In this document: positions 1-11,120 of the stretch, in pieces
Numbering within the stretch: position 1 is the first letter of the stretch
Layout of the letters: each line of letters opens with the position of its first letter
Assembly: GCF_964355755.1 (NCBI RefSeq)
Contig: NC_092670.1
Span: forward strand, 18,537,201-18,601,200
DNA length: 64,000 nt
Source of the DNA: Antedon mediterranea
Lineage: Eukaryota > Echinodermata > Crinoidea > Comatulida > Antedonidae
Direction of reading: 5' to 3'
Position numbers and translations under genes: made by a program
Notes under the pieces: generated by a model
Database searches by the model: none
Told to the model about the DNA's origin: nothing
What the model saw: the letters and a program-made list of their open reading frames with translations, nothing else

Positions 1-198
1 AGGCCTTTTCCCCTTCGAGGGGAGAACATATCGAAAAGTAAAAATATTCAGAACATGATTCAGAATCATAGAGACGACCCAAGTGGAAATACAATATTGC
101 TTCCCCTGATATGAATTTTAGAAATGATTGCTTGATTTGTTCATAAATGATAAATACATAACCATATTATTTGATAACATGTATTTGTTTTTATGTAG

Positions 199-3100
199 AG
201 GGTGTACGTAAAATGTTCTTTGGTGCTTCTATGGTGGTAATACGAGCAATGTTGATGACATTTGGTCAGGTACGTGACAAACCCGGCCTTGCACAGGTTT
301 CACCCTAAACTAAAACACCAGTCTCATCATATAGATAACAGGGGCTGACACTAATAAAATTTATAGTTGTTCCTCAAAGAATGAAGTCATTTCCTGTTAG
401 TTTCCATTTTATATCAGAAGATCATTTTTCCCCTGTCCATTATTGACACCATATTGTATGGCAATCCTTGAAATTGACAATTAAAGATGTATTGTCCCCC
501 AAAAACATCTAGTTCTGTAGTAAAAAAAACCCAAAACAATCATTTCACTTATAAAAAGACAAAATAAACAGTTCATTTTAACCAAAAACTCATTGTTTGA
601 CAGACAATTAAATTAAATTTGAAAATTACATTTTTTCAGGGAAAAAAGTTTTTTTTTTTATCCAGTTTTTTTTATTAAAGTGAATAACTATTATGTGACA
701 TATTCAACAACAAAAATTATTTTTGAGGGGGACATTATATTATCTTTAAAAACCTCTATTAGGGAAACACTTTCTGCGAAATGAACTAGATGCAACCCCT
801 ATTCAAGGGAAACCCCTATTAAGAGGACACTTTGTTGGGTCCTGAATGCGTCTAACTGTATTATGGCATGACTGCAGATTGGTTAAAATTGTATTATTAG
901 CAAACAAGATATAGTTACTTAACTTACCAGCACATGGGTACCTTTCAGGGGCGCAGCCAGTGGGGGGGTCACGGGGGTCCTGACCCCCCCTTTTTTTTAG
1001 AAAAAATAAATAAAAACATGAGACAACAATACAGATCAAATCATCCTGGAGATACTGTGGAAGATTACTACCGAGCAGTATTACCAAATCAACTTCTTGA
1101 TTACAAACCGAGTTAAAAAACCCGTTTTTCTGCCGATAACAGGCCATGCTTTAAAATATTTGGCGTAGCACCCGAGTCTATCGTGAAGTGTAATGTTGAA
1201 GAAGTCTTCAAGGAACTTGAATTTGGTACGATGATCTGCCAAGACACGAACATCTTCATTCCGAGCTTCAGTGATGGAAGCGACTGTGTAAAATTAGCGG
1301 ATCCAGATGTGTTCCCGAATGTGTGTGCACTTCTTCTAATCGCGTAGGCCTATGCCCGTAACGTCTGCTTAAGCTGAGCGGAGTTTTTCGACTTTATGAA
1401 GAACGAAAACCTGTTTGGGAAATCACATGTCTTATGAGCAGCTTTCGGGATTGTGCCTCATGAACATACACTTTAACATGAACATTAATACAGAGAATGT
1501 CATTCGCGAATTCTGTCTCCACGCCAAGAAGAATGTTCCAAACTTATGTTTAAAGATGCATCACGCGATGTCAAGAGCGCCGTTATAGTAACTAACGTAA
1601 AATGTATTATAATAATTTAGAAGTTAGTTATTACAATTATGTATAAGCTATCACCTATACTATACATTCGAACAAAATAGGTATATTTTTAAACAAAATA
1701 TTGTATGTACTGGGTATGATAAGCGTCTCACATACACACGGAGCCAAGATAGCTTCTTGGACTTGCATAGTGTATGAACTCTAACATTACGGTTCTCATT
1801 TAATAATATCACTCCCTCCATGCTATCATTCTAATTTCTTTTTTCAAACTTTTGCATCTCACGTTCATTTCATGCAACTTTTGTATTGGTGAAAAGGGAG
1901 GAATTCAAATAATTCCTCCTGAGTTTACAGCCTCTCTACACAAATCAACAAACAAGCAAGAAAAAAAGTGTTTGTCTGTGGCAGCCTGGAATATAAAAAT
2001 GTTCTGTAATGAAAATGAGAGTTGTTTTTTGTTTTCTTTGTTTCAGTTTATTAGTGTTAACATTGTCATATTTGTGTGTGCGTAAACCGATTCAAATGAT
2101 CTAGATTGCCCTAGACCGCCAAAGCTTCCAGGGGGCTTCGCCCCCTGGACCCCAACCGGGGGCCCTTGGCGGCCCCCTGGCCCCCAGCCCATGGTTGCTC
2201 GCTTCGCTCGCAAAATACTCACATATTGGTTGACCCCCCCCTTTAATTCTTTGCTGGCTGCGCCCCTGCCTTTAGCGATTGTAAACCTGTACATTCATGT
2301 GACTATGTATGATCAATTTATATTTTATTTTCAGCTATCGTTATATGATCAATACAAGCAAATGCTATTACAAACAAAGTATTTTGAAGATAACATGATT
2401 ACACATTTCACTGCCAGTCTCTCTGCTGTAAGTTGACTTGCTCCAATATTCTTATTTGTAGTTAAATACCATATATTATTATTATTACTGCATTATTGTA
2501 TTGTTTGAAGGTTTGCATGGCGAAATCAAATGTTGATAAAAAGTTTGCGGTACACCACGTGCATTAGTTCTAAAAAGAACTGTTGAGTTTCTTGACGTTT
2601 CGATCAATATGCTTTGATCGTATCGTCCTCAGGAGTGAGAACTCGGAACTAATTTTCGTGGTGTACCGCAAACTTTATATCAATATTTAAGATTGATAAT
2701 GGAACCGCGTATGTAATTGTGAAAAGAACTGTTGAGTTTCTCGACGTTTCGATCAATATGCTTTGATCGTCCTCAGGAGTGATTATTATTAGTTCTATAT
2801 ACAAGGGAAATCTGAAGAGTATGTATTTATGTACACTTCTACTATTTTGACAATGACTAATTTTTTAATTTAAACTGATCATCATCTTCGGTGTATACAC
2901 AGTATTTGTATGGATGTGTACTTAACTGTTTGTTTTTACTTAGGCAACATGTGCAACGGCCATCACTCAACCATTTGATGTGTTAAAAACTCGTATGATG
3001 AACTCACCTAAAGGCAAATACAAGGTGTGTTAATGTTTAAATATATTTTAAAGATTTTCTAGGCACAGATGTGAATTTGTATAGGTAGTGCTCATTTGGC

Positions 3101-3638
3101 CCTAGCCTACCAGGCAGAATGAAGTAGTGTCAGCAGACTAATATTAAAATGAGTATTGTTATTATTGAGCTTATGGTTTGCATACATTGGTGTCCTACCT
3201 AGGACCTATGCATACTGTGTCGTTAATCATTGCCTGCACCTACAATCCACCACAACTGTGTCTAATAATTAAGCTCCCTAATAAAAAATTTAGATGGATG
3301 TTTGACAAGGAAAATTTAGATATATAGTATTATATAGCAGAATAGAAATGTCTTTGGCTTTAGGATTAAGTAATACAGTAAATCATCGTCCTATGGGACT
3401 TTGGAACCTCAATCAGGCTACTCTTCCATTGACCAAACTTCTTCCCCTTTAGTCAACAATTTATGTGATTTTTTTTTTACAGAATTTGTTTCATTGTGGG
3501 TTTAACGTGGCAAAACTGGGACCATTAGCATTTTACAAAGGATTTGTGCCAGCGTGGATAAGGCTGGGACCGCAAACAATTTTCACGTTTATATTTTTTG
3601 AACAACTCCGAAAACGTTTTGGAATTAAAATTGTATGA
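199..3638 (+). CDS. SLC25A10: Mitochondrial dicarboxylate carrier, 3' part (SLC25A10), 5' end outside window
   Basis: Four exons are visible: 199-269, 2335-2427, 2944-3024 and 3483-3638 (stop TGA 3636-3638). All have GT-AG borders and one continuous frame, giving about 133 residues. The family exchanges malate or succinate for phosphate across the inner mitochondrial membrane. Exon 3 carries the carrier signature P-x-[DE]-x-x-[KR] as QPFDVLK, followed by RMMNSPKGKYK. Exon 4 gives GPLAFYKGFVPAWIRLGP and a C-terminus ending FGIKIV, both typical of SLC25A10 repeat 3. Exon 2 (LSLYDQYKQMLL...THFTASLSA) matches the end of repeat 2 and start of repeat 3. The first visible exon starts with two bases finishing a codon from an exon upstream of the window, so roughly the N-terminal half is missing. 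The oxoglutarate carrier SLC25A11 is the main alternative; the third-repeat wording fits SLC25A10 better (from memory). Intron 1 holds a TTAA-flanked MITE and a hAT-like element. Confidence 0.9.
481..749. mobile_element. MITE, TTAA-type family, copy 1
   Basis: The element begins TTAAAGATGTATTGTCCCCC and ends with the inverted counterpart GGGGGACATTATATTATCTTTAA. TTAA at both ends suggests a TTAA target, as for PiggyBac or Kolobok superfamilies (inference). Related copies lie at 16863, 22517 and 26353. No coding capacity. Confidence 0.7.
946..2268. mobile_element. Degenerate hAT-like DNA transposon in SLC25A10 intron
   Basis: Termini are CAGGGGCGCAGCCAG (946-960) and its inverse CTGGCTGCGCCCCTG ending at 2268. 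Both sides are flanked by CCTTT (941-945 and 2269-2273). CAGGGGCG-type ends are common in hAT elements, although hAT normally makes 8-bp duplications and only 5 bp match here. About 70 bp inside the left end the plus strand reads MRQQYRSNHPGDTVEDYYRA, which resembles the stretch near the hAT dimerisation domain of ZMYM1/TTF-type transposases. The frame breaks soon after, so the element is dead. Confidence 0.6.
2536..2790. repeat. Inverted-repeat element with partial tandem duplication
   Basis: AAGTTTGCGGTACACCACG near 2538 is inverted as CGTGGTGTACCGCAAACTT near 2657-2675. The internal block, about 60 bp starting AAAAGAACTGTTGAGTTTC, is repeated at about 2722-2785 outside the hairpin. It lies in the SLC25A10 intron before the exon at 2944. 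Probably a small non-autonomous transposon. Confidence 0.55.
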
Positions 3639-5625
3639 TCTAATCACTTAAAAGTGGATGATTGAAGAGAAGGGAAGCAAGTCGATAATTTGACAGCACA
3701 AACAAAATAACTAAGTTGGTGTAGCGGAGAAAAAAAATTGGTTTCAATCGTTGTACGGTAATAAATGGAGGGAGTCGTTTAGAAAAACCCGCACAACAAG
3801 GTACTGTCAGGTGTGATAAACAAATGTTTAATAGCAAGTACATTATATTTACATAGCAACAGTCCTGCATAGCAAGTATAAAACGTGTGCATATTATATT
3901 CTCAATGCTTAACTGAGAATATAATTTTCCCGAAATATTTTTATATTTATTTAAAAGGATTTAGAATCAGTTATGAAATAGTAATGGTATGAATAGATTG
4001 TGTTGTCTAGACAGGAATGTATTCACAGGTAGAATGTGTCTGTAAATTGTGCATTTTTTACCATGTTAAACTTTTTATTTCTCTAGCCCTAACAATTTGC
4101 ATAGCATTACTTGTACAGTTGTTTACAGCCCAAGAAATGCGTTGAGATCAGTGATACGATTAGAAAGTTATTGTTAAACAAAGATAACCAGTCTAGAATC
4201 AGGATTGTTTCTTTTCCAAAAATCAGTGTCGAAAGTAAAGGAAAAAACCTTTCACATTATTCTTAAATAATTATAATAGGAGAATTTTGAATATTTTAAT
4301 ATTAGAAGTTGAGTTATTAATTTGTTTTCACAAACAGAAAAATTGTGCTCCGAGCACATTTATATTTTATTGTAAATAATTTTACGATATAAGTTTCAGC
4401 CAATATATGAATTTTAATAAGACCCTATGGGTCTTTGTAATAATACTGCATTAAAATTGTAGTACCAGTAGTTCATTTTGTGAATGGAATATTAAATGCC
4501 ATGTTTTATCAAGTCAACACTGTGTAGGTGGTACTGTATCAACCATTTATACATATTACTGTACACTATAGTCCTTTCCTAGCAAAACTACACACAGCCG
4601 AATTTTAAACACCAGAGGCGGATTGCTTTAAAACAGTCTTCCCGATTAAAGACGGCTTTATGAGATAGATGGTCTTACTACCACCTCTGTTAGACCATTG
4701 CTATAAACAGTCTTAGCTAAGACCATGTACAGTAACAAGTTGAAAAAAACAAGGCCATATACTGTACATACTGCAGTCGTGTGCGCAAATTTGAGTTCCT
4801 GTTTACCGATCAACCGACCGACATAGTGACCTATAGTCGCATTTGCACGCGACTGAAAAAGAAAGGGTGTATTTTATGCGTAGAATACCAAATAAGGCAA
4901 TGCTTTCTCAATTCACAATCGTTAATAGTATACCTTGCATACATTTCTATGCAAGAAAATATATTCTAGGCCTATAATAAGAATAAGATAATCAATAATA
5001 AGTGCTTAGACGACTTATGGCAATCCGCGTCAGGGTTTAACAGCTGAATGGACTTTAGGGACAAATACTCAGTCAAATATGTAACAGAAAAACTGATTTT
5101 GCAGGTATTATGAGAATGGGTTCTCCATATTTAATTGATACAGTACTAGCATTATGCACACTGTTTAATCATGGCATTTAATGTGAAAGGGATACGTGAA
5201 AGACATGGTTGAAGAACACCAAGGGAATGTTATTAACATTGTGAAATGTATTATTGTTACAGTATTATACTTGCTCAGGTTACAGAATTGTTTGCATTTA
5301 TGATTTGTTTGAATGACTTGTTTGTGCACAACCGCACACATTCACTGGATGGGTACTATTGTAGACGTCAGTCACAAATTGCAACTCAGTGTGGTACAGT
5401 AGTTTCCGCCATTTAGAAATGCATGGTTTCTATGTAAAGTAAGCAATCCATTGAGCCTGTAGCCAGAATTTATATAGAGGAATTCTTTTTTCCATAAAAG
5501 ACAAGTTAAGCAAAAAAAAAAAGAGGTTTGTTCAAAGTTAGATGGATGGAAGAATGTGGAACGTTATAAAATACAGTGTAGTCAATGTTGTTCTCTTAAT
5601 GTAGACAGACATTCCAAATATTCAG

Positions 5626-5631
5626 AATAAA
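5626..5631 (+). terminator. Likely poly(A) signal of SLC25A10
   Basis: AATAAA lies about 2 kb after the stop codon and just before the PIGQ 3' end on the other strand. The interval 3639-5625 shows no gene and is read as 3' UTR. Earlier cleavage is possible. Confidence 0.45.
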
Positions 5632-5696
5632 GTTTTGATTACGGTGTTGGGAGTGCAAAATACATAACTGCCAAATAATAGTAAACAAAAAACACA

Positions 5697-5702
5697 TTTA
5701 TT
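5697..5702 (-). terminator. Likely poly(A) signal of PIGQ
   Basis: AATAAA on the minus strand, about 125 bp past the PIGQ stop codon. With the SLC25A10 signal at 5626 the two genes end tail-to-tail within about 70 bp. Confidence 0.45.
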
Positions 5703-5825
5703 ATTTTGTTTATTCAAAAATTAAATGAAATAAATATTTACATAGCTATACTGTATACTACTGTATTTAGAAATATTTAAATTTGCATGTGTATTGCTTC
5801 AGCAATTTACTCTGGACAAATATCC

Positions 5826-8800
5826 TTATTGCATCTCCTGCTTGCCACCCCATGGGTACACCAAGTAGCCAGTCAGCAAGTCTTTTCCAACTGAATGCCA
5901 CAAGGCCTTGTACTTAGTCTGTTTATCATCCAGTAGATCTGCAGCCATCACCTTCCGTAACGACATTGGTTTCATCTGCGGACAGAGTAAATTTCAAGTT
6001 CAATTGTTTCCCACAATACAATATACTGAAACATTTGATAAATTAGTAAATATAATTGTGTGAGGACGCATTAAGCCAAGGTTTTAAGTTAAACAAATTG
6101 CCTCATATTTGCAGGATTGTCATCACTGGAACCAAAGGCTCCAAGCTAGGAATGTAATGTGAATCCAAATAATCATCGGCAATGCAGACATTAAAAACAC
6201 ATCAATAGACAAAGCATTTTGGCATTAGACAACCTGCAATCACATATGGACATCTACTCACTTTTAAAAGCAGCCAGCCACATTTGTTATTTTGCAACAT
6301 TGAATGAAAAGTAATGCCATCAACCATGAAGCCTCCAGTCCACAAAATTAAGGAATACAGTGGAAATGTGTTTATAGATACGATTAAACTGGCAACCAAC
6401 GATTGTGGAATTAATACTGCAAGTCGAAGCTGGTGGTTAAAAATAAAAAATTATTTTAAAAATTTTCTCAATGAGAAATCAAACCTGTAATGTATAACAA
6501 ACATTTTATAGCCAATTTTTCATACAATATACATAAACTATTATATTTAAATGATTAAAGTCATTTACCGATGTAAACACAGCATAAAAGAATGCAGTCG
6601 TTGGAAGAAGAAAAAGCAGTATCGTGAAGAGCAATGTTCCGATGAATAACTGATCCACACGGAAGTCGCTGGAATCAACACGCTGACGAAGAACATTCCA
6701 CTTTTTACCACGGAATAAACGCCAAAACGACATCAGCCCATGCACTTGTAAGCAGTAAATCCTGTAAGATAAATGTGATAAATAAAAACCTAAAGATCAC
6801 ATTAAGCCAAATTTAAATGGATTAAATGATTTTAAATTGTTCTTAGATCAGCAATTAAAACAAATTATAAAATCATTATAGGCTTTGCTATTCAATGAGT
6901 TTTCTCATCATTTCCAAGAACATTGTGTCCAATCACAATTTGTATTCCATTTTGTTATCCAATCAAATCAGACTGCTTTAAATGTATTTGGTTAAATCTC
7001 AAGAACCATAGTTGACAGACCACTTTGAAATAGTTCCCTATCATTTGATGGCTGCGATTTATCAATCATCTGCTTATTTTTACATTAATATTTGTTTTTT
7101 TTTAAACATTAGAACGTTTTTAAATCCGAGCCCCAGCATATGGCAAGTATTGTATTACTGTCATGTCCACGTACCTTGCTGCGTATACATAGAAACAGTA
7201 TACATGGAATGTTAGAATAGATAGGACATCCGAGGCCAATGCAATGACTACACTAACACCTAGGCACCCACAGAGGCTGGCGAACTTGATGGCGACTGCT
7301 AGAAACGGAGCAATGGTGTTGAGGTAGCCCACCCAGAGGTAGATGTGGTAGAGAAAGAACTGGCCTAGGAATGAAGCCAGCTCTCTGTTGAGCTTTAGGC
7401 CGGCTGGAGCACCCATCAACCAATGCAAGAGCTGTTCTAGAGAGGCTGCAGTTATCTGAAATCAAAAAGTAAGACAGTTACAATACCATTACACTCTACA
7501 ATTTAGCCAATTTAAATTGAAAGGCTTTTGGCCCAATTGTATCTTCCATGATTACACCCTCCCTACACCTATCTGCAATATATTCACTCACATTGACAAA
7601 CTGCAAAAACATGGATGCTAGAATGTTGAAGAAATCAACCTGGTGAAAATAAAATACTAGAGCCATACCTAGTACAAGGTCAACCACCAGAAGCAGCAGC
7701 AAATTCATTTCCCTAAAATACATTAAAAAAAAATTACTAAATTAATGTGATAATTATTAGATAAATATTAGCAAGATCTGGATTTTTTTGCAAGAATTAT
7801 CAGATCGGCGAGTGAAGGTAGTTTATCTTCAACCTTGATGTCAGAGCACATGATCATCATCAAACCATCTTGCAATTTAATACAAACCCGAGAAATATTG
7901 GTTGGACCACATACCTGTTAAAATGGCGATTTGTTTTATAAAGCATTGAACATTCTTTAATTTGATTGTACTTTTCCTTTAGCTGGCACCCAGTTGCTGG
8001 CCAACAAAGTATTTTATCAAAAATAAAATTATGGAATATTCTGCGGGGAAAAATGATATCAATGCATAAATTACTGCAGGTCTTTTATGTTATTTACAGG
8101 AATTATCTTTTTCTATTCTATGGAGGTAAATTAAATGTGGTTTAAAAAAACTTGAGTTCAGACCGGCGAGTGAAGGTAGACTATCGTCACAATAACTTCA
8201 GAACACATGATCATCATAACAAGTTTGGTAGATATTTGGATAAATAGGAGTAAGAAACGATTATATTTACTTATGTGAGAATATATTCAGGATCCAGGCA
8301 AGCAGGTTTAGAGAACATCTAGCTATTAATAGCCAAACAGAATAGCACAAATCTCGAAAGGAGGTATTTAATTTCTTTATTTGTATTTGTTCTAAATCAC
8401 AACATTCATTCAATGAGTTCCAATCGTGCAGGCAAGCCATCACATGATTCACCAATTTGCCGTTTTTTAAGCAGCTATCCCGAATAGAATAATGCGCACT
8501 TTTTGTTTGGTATTCAACTGATGGGTCATATGCAATAAACATTGTATTGTCCTCTATCGAAACATGCCTGCCCTTCGTTTGGCGAATAACAACACATTCA
8601 TGCGGTGAGCCTCGCCAATCAGATTGCATTAGTAAACATATCTCCATCTCCAAACACAAATCATCAAAATGTTTACTCTTCAAAATCTGTTCATTCTCAT
8701 TTACTAAAATCCCAACAACTTGAAAGCTCTTCTCACCTATGACCGTACTTTTATCCTCAATTCTTCGGATACGTGCATTCAAATCTTTGATAAACCCCAA

Positions 8801-8944
8801 CATTTGTTCCTCTGGAAACTCCTGTTGTACAACGGATGCGACAGTTACAGACGATTGTTTCTTGTTGACTACTCCAATCAGTACTCCAGAGGGCAGGCTC
8901 CATGAGCTTTTTGGGTAAAACACCTTCCAAAGCGTTTGCTCCAT
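5826..8944 (-). CDS. PIGQ: Phosphatidylinositol N-acetylglucosaminyltransferase subunit Q (GPI1)
   Basis: PIGQ is a membrane subunit of the GPI-GlcNAc transferase of the endoplasmic reticulum, which makes the first GPI-anchor intermediate (family knowledge). Seven coding exons on the minus strand, in transcript order: 8944-8271, 8040-7915, 7712-7592, 7455-7175, 6761-6569, 6429-6262, 5975-5826. All phases join cleanly to 570 residues, close to the shorter human isoform. The diagnostic core is very well conserved: [62 protein letters not shown] and [20 protein letters not shown]. The last four exons hold several hydrophobic membrane segments. The start [15 protein letters not shown] is chosen because an in-frame 3' splice site lies 5 nt upstream and the N-terminus resembles the human start. 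Introns 1 and 2 of the coding part, and the 5'-UTR introns upstream, carry snoRNA-like sequences. Confidence 0.94.
7795..7865 (-). ncRNA. Box C/D snoRNA-like copy 1 (PIGQ intron between exons 8040-7915 and 7712-7592)
   Basis: Read on the minus strand: C box ATGATGA (7860-7854), D' box CTGA, C' box TGAAGAT, guide TACCTTCACTCGCCGAT, D box CTGA (7803-7800). The D box lies 87 nt upstream of the 3' splice site at 7713, close to the spacing favoured for intronic C/D snoRNAs. The terminal stem is weak. It is in the same orientation as the host gene. Confidence 0.72.
8151..8224 (-). ncRNA. Box C/D snoRNA-like copy 2 (PIGQ intron after the start-codon exon)
   Basis: C box ATGATGA (8217-8211), D' box TTCTGA, C' box TGACGAT, guide TACCTTCACTCGCCGGT, D box CTGA (8161-8158). 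Flanks CTTG and CAAG can pair as a terminal stem. The D box is about 117 nt from the 3' splice site at 8041. The core is nearly identical to copies 4 and 6. Confidence 0.78.
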
Positions 8945-9017
8945 CTTTACTAAAACAAAGAGAATATTAATTAATACCAAATTTAAACTGCAACAAAAAT
9001 TAATACAGTATAATATA

Positions 9018-9090
9018 AGTTTATCAGACCGGCGAGTGAAGGTATAATTATCATCAAACATTATGTAAGAACACATAGTCATCATCTAAA
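9018..9090 (-). ncRNA. Box C/D snoRNA-like copy 3 (last 5'-UTR intron of PIGQ)
   Basis: C box ATGATGA (9085-9079), C' box TGATGAT, guide TACCTTCACTCGCCGGT, D box CTGA (9027-9024). The D' position reads TCTTA rather than CTGA. TTTA/TAAA flanks give a short stem. The D box is 74 nt from the 3' splice site that opens the start-codon exon (8949). Confidence 0.72.
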
Positions 9091-9129
9091 TATCTTACTA
9101 AATCAACAACTATACTAGTCCTTTCTTAC

Positions 9130-9174
9130 CACTATAGACTGTGCACTTCTGTTTCTAGGACATCAGCATTATTC
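9130..9174 (-). other. PIGQ: Predicted PIGQ 5'-UTR exon
   Basis: A 45-nt exon between acceptor CTGTTTGCAG and donor G/GTAAGAAAG on the minus strand, lying between snoRNA-like copies 4 and 3. It holds a short upstream frame (ATGCTGATGTCCTAG) and no coding similarity. Confidence 0.55.
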
Positions 9175-9252
9175 CTGCAAACAGATAAAAAATAATGTAT
9201 TAAAATATGAATCCGTAAAATGCACTCATTGTTTTTTAAGGGATTCAACGAC

Positions 9253-9323
9253 TTGTTTCAGATCGGCGAGTGAAGGTAGTTTATCGTCACAATAACTTCA
9301 GAACGCATAATCATCATAAAGTT
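9253..9323 (-). ncRNA. Box C/D snoRNA-like copy 4 (PIGQ 5'-UTR intron)
   Basis: C box ATGATGA (9317-9311), D' TTCTGA, C' TGACGAT, guide TACCTTCACTCGCCGAT, D box CTGA (9261-9258). ACTT/AAGT flanks can pair. The D box is 83 nt upstream of the acceptor of the 9174-9130 exon. Confidence 0.78.
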
Positions 9324-9363
9324 AGACATACTTTTTTGGTTCTTAATTTTATCTTCATCTTAC

Positions 9364-9400
9364 CATTATTTTCGCGTCAGTAAACTATTTGATTTCACAT
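9364..9400 (-). other. PIGQ: Predicted PIGQ 5'-UTR exon
   Basis: A 37-nt exon on the minus strand with acceptor ATTCCCCAG and donor ATG/GTAAGATG, between snoRNA-like copies 5 and 4. Non-coding. Confidence 0.5.
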
Positions 9401-9473
9401 CTGGGGAATATAAATGAAATAATAATAAACAGATGCTAAAAATAGATTTTATAAAAATCTTGAATACGATTAA

Positions 9474-9548
9474 GACATTTCAGATCGGCGAGTGAAGGTA
9501 CTGTATCTTCATTACAAGTATCTGAACACATGATCATCATTTCGTGTC
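9474..9548 (-). ncRNA. Box C/D snoRNA-like copy 5 (PIGQ 5'-UTR intron)
   Basis: C box ATGATGA (9540-9534), a D'-like TTCAGA, C' TGAAGAT, guide TACCTTCACTCGCCGAT, D box CTGA (9483-9480). GACA/TGTC flanks form a stem. The D box is 79 nt upstream of the acceptor at 9401. The spacer between D' and C' differs from copies 2, 4 and 6, while the guide is unchanged. Confidence 0.77.
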
Positions 9549-9678
9549 AAAATAAAACTCTGCTGCTTCCATTAAAATTCTAGTTTTAGTGTTTGTCCAT
9601 AAAACCCCAGCCCCCATATTTACCCAGAATACATTTACATTTCATGCCTTTAGTGGTAGTGCCATACAATATTCTCAC

Positions 9679-9740
9679 CTCAGACCTGGTATAGAAATCA
9701 GTGGTAACTATTTTACAGTTAAACATCTTGGGCCTATATC
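9679..9740 (-). other. PIGQ: Predicted PIGQ 5'-UTR exon
   Basis: A 62-nt exon on the minus strand: acceptor with a good pyrimidine tract, GATTTTCTTATAG, and donor GAG/GTGAGAAT. It separates snoRNA-like copies 6 and 5. Non-coding. Confidence 0.5.
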
Positions 9741-9798
9741 CTATAAGAAAATCGAAACAAGCTTATTTATTGCATTAACATCTATGTATAGACTCGCT

Positions 9799-10750
9799 TA
9801 GTCTGGGTTCCAGACGGAGTTTTGTCTTAATATTAGTAAAAAGATAAATATTTTGGCACATATGGCGTTTCATACGTATACTACTTGATTTTGGATACTC
9901 CGTCTGGGGAAACACGCACAAGTCACGTGGTTTGACACCAAGAATTCTTGGTGCATACGATTATCCGGTTGACTAGTTTCAGCTGCATGCGATTGGCTAC
10001 TCACTCGTACACCGTTTTAATATTCATATTTCAGAATTTCAAAGACTTAACAACTAAGATGATGCGCATGCGCTATGTTACTTTTAGACAATGTGTACTT
10101 GGGTATTTTCTGAAGGCTAGAAATTATTTTATATGCCTAGTAGTCTGGTAAACATTTGATGGGATTTTTCCCAAGAACATGAAAACTCGTCTTGATATGA
10201 TAGGCTAGCTTCTCCGCAAATCAAACATTGAATGGATCATTTATTACGTGGAGATAATTTTGATTTCCCACCCAGACCCTGTCCTGTTCTGTGTGGTGTG
10301 TAGCCCTGTTGTGTGCCGGTGGTATAGGCCTACTTTATTGGCGTTTTATTTGGCAGGTCATACGTGCGAGTTGAGTAGGACCTACGAAAGAGGCCTAGCT
10401 AGGCCAAGGACTAAACAATTAATAAACCGGGTTAATAAACAAAACAACTTGGCATTACGATTTAGTATATTTCAACAGTCTCGATCGTACATTCAGCACT
10501 GTCCGTACTCGATCTTTTTCATTTTGAAACAAAATGATCATTGGTTGATTCGAAATCCATATTTACATACCGCCCGCCCCATATAGCCAAATACGGTATG
10601 ATAACCTACGTCATTCTTATCGGATGTTTGCGGTCTGCAAATCGATTTCTATACGTGTTTCACAAGTCTGTATTTTCAGACAAAAATCGCGGTCGAAATA
10701 AAAACAAATAAATTTAAAAAAAAGATAATACAGACTTGGGGCAAGTCTAA
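9799..10750. mobile_element. Non-autonomous hAT-like element, copy A
   Basis: Starts TAGTCTGGGTTCCAGACGG and ends GGGGCAAGTCTAA. It is flanked by an exact 8-bp duplication GACTCGCT (9791-9798 and 10751-10758). It is close in sequence along its whole length to copy B at 27129-28071. The 8-bp duplication points to hAT. It sits in a PIGQ 5'-UTR intron. The 112-residue open frame inside is not kept in copy B. Confidence 0.85.
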
Positions 10751-10811
10751 GACTCGCTCATCAAATTTATGAAAAAACTGCCACCATATCAGTAATAATT
10801 TTTAATAAAGA

Positions 10812-10889
10812 GACTTGTTCAGATCGGCGAGTGAAGGTAGACTATCGTCACAATAACTTCAGAACACATGATCATCATTTTTACAAGTC
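10812..10889 (-). ncRNA. Box C/D snoRNA-like copy 6 (PIGQ 5'-UTR intron)
   Basis: The best-formed copy. A 7-bp terminal stem GACTTGT/ACAAGTC encloses C box ATGATGA (10878-10872), D' TTCTGA, C' TGACGAT, guide TACCTTCACTCGCCGAT and D box CTGA (10822-10819). A 952-bp hAT-like element (9799-10750) has inserted between this copy and its 3' splice site at 9741. Without the insertion and its duplicated 8 bp, the spacing would be about 118 nt. Confidence 0.8.
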
Positions 10890-10999
10890 ATTGTCTTTTT
10901 GTCATTATATTGTACTGTATAATATTGTTGGTCCAGATCCTTCACTGAGTTAGTGAGAAGTCGAATAAATAAAAATAAATAAATACTGTAAATACCTAC

Positions 11000-11046
11000 C
11001 TTTTGGTTAATCAAGGATGCTTTTGAAGGCTTCAGTTTAGTTCTAT
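11000..11046 (-). other. PIGQ: Predicted PIGQ 5'-UTR exon
   Basis: A 47-nt exon on the minus strand with acceptor AATTTTCAG and donor AAAG/GTAGGTATT, between snoRNA-like copies 7 and 6. Non-coding. Confidence 0.52.
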
Positions 11047-11120
11047 CTGAAAATTAAAAAAAACGTGAACAAGAAAGTTTGAAGTTTGTAATTGCAATGT
11101 TAATTATTATTAATATTAGG

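Noticed and set aside
8945-9085. Upstream extension of the PIGQ frame to an earlier Met (MMTMCSYIMFDD...)
   Set aside because: This extension reads through a 3' splice site at 8950 and snoRNA-like copy 3, so it is intron. The Met at 8944 matches the family N-terminus.
10248-10586. A 112-residue open frame
   Set aside because: It is inside a non-autonomous hAT-like element. The second copy at 27.1-28.1 kb has small indels that break the frame, and the protein resembles nothing known.
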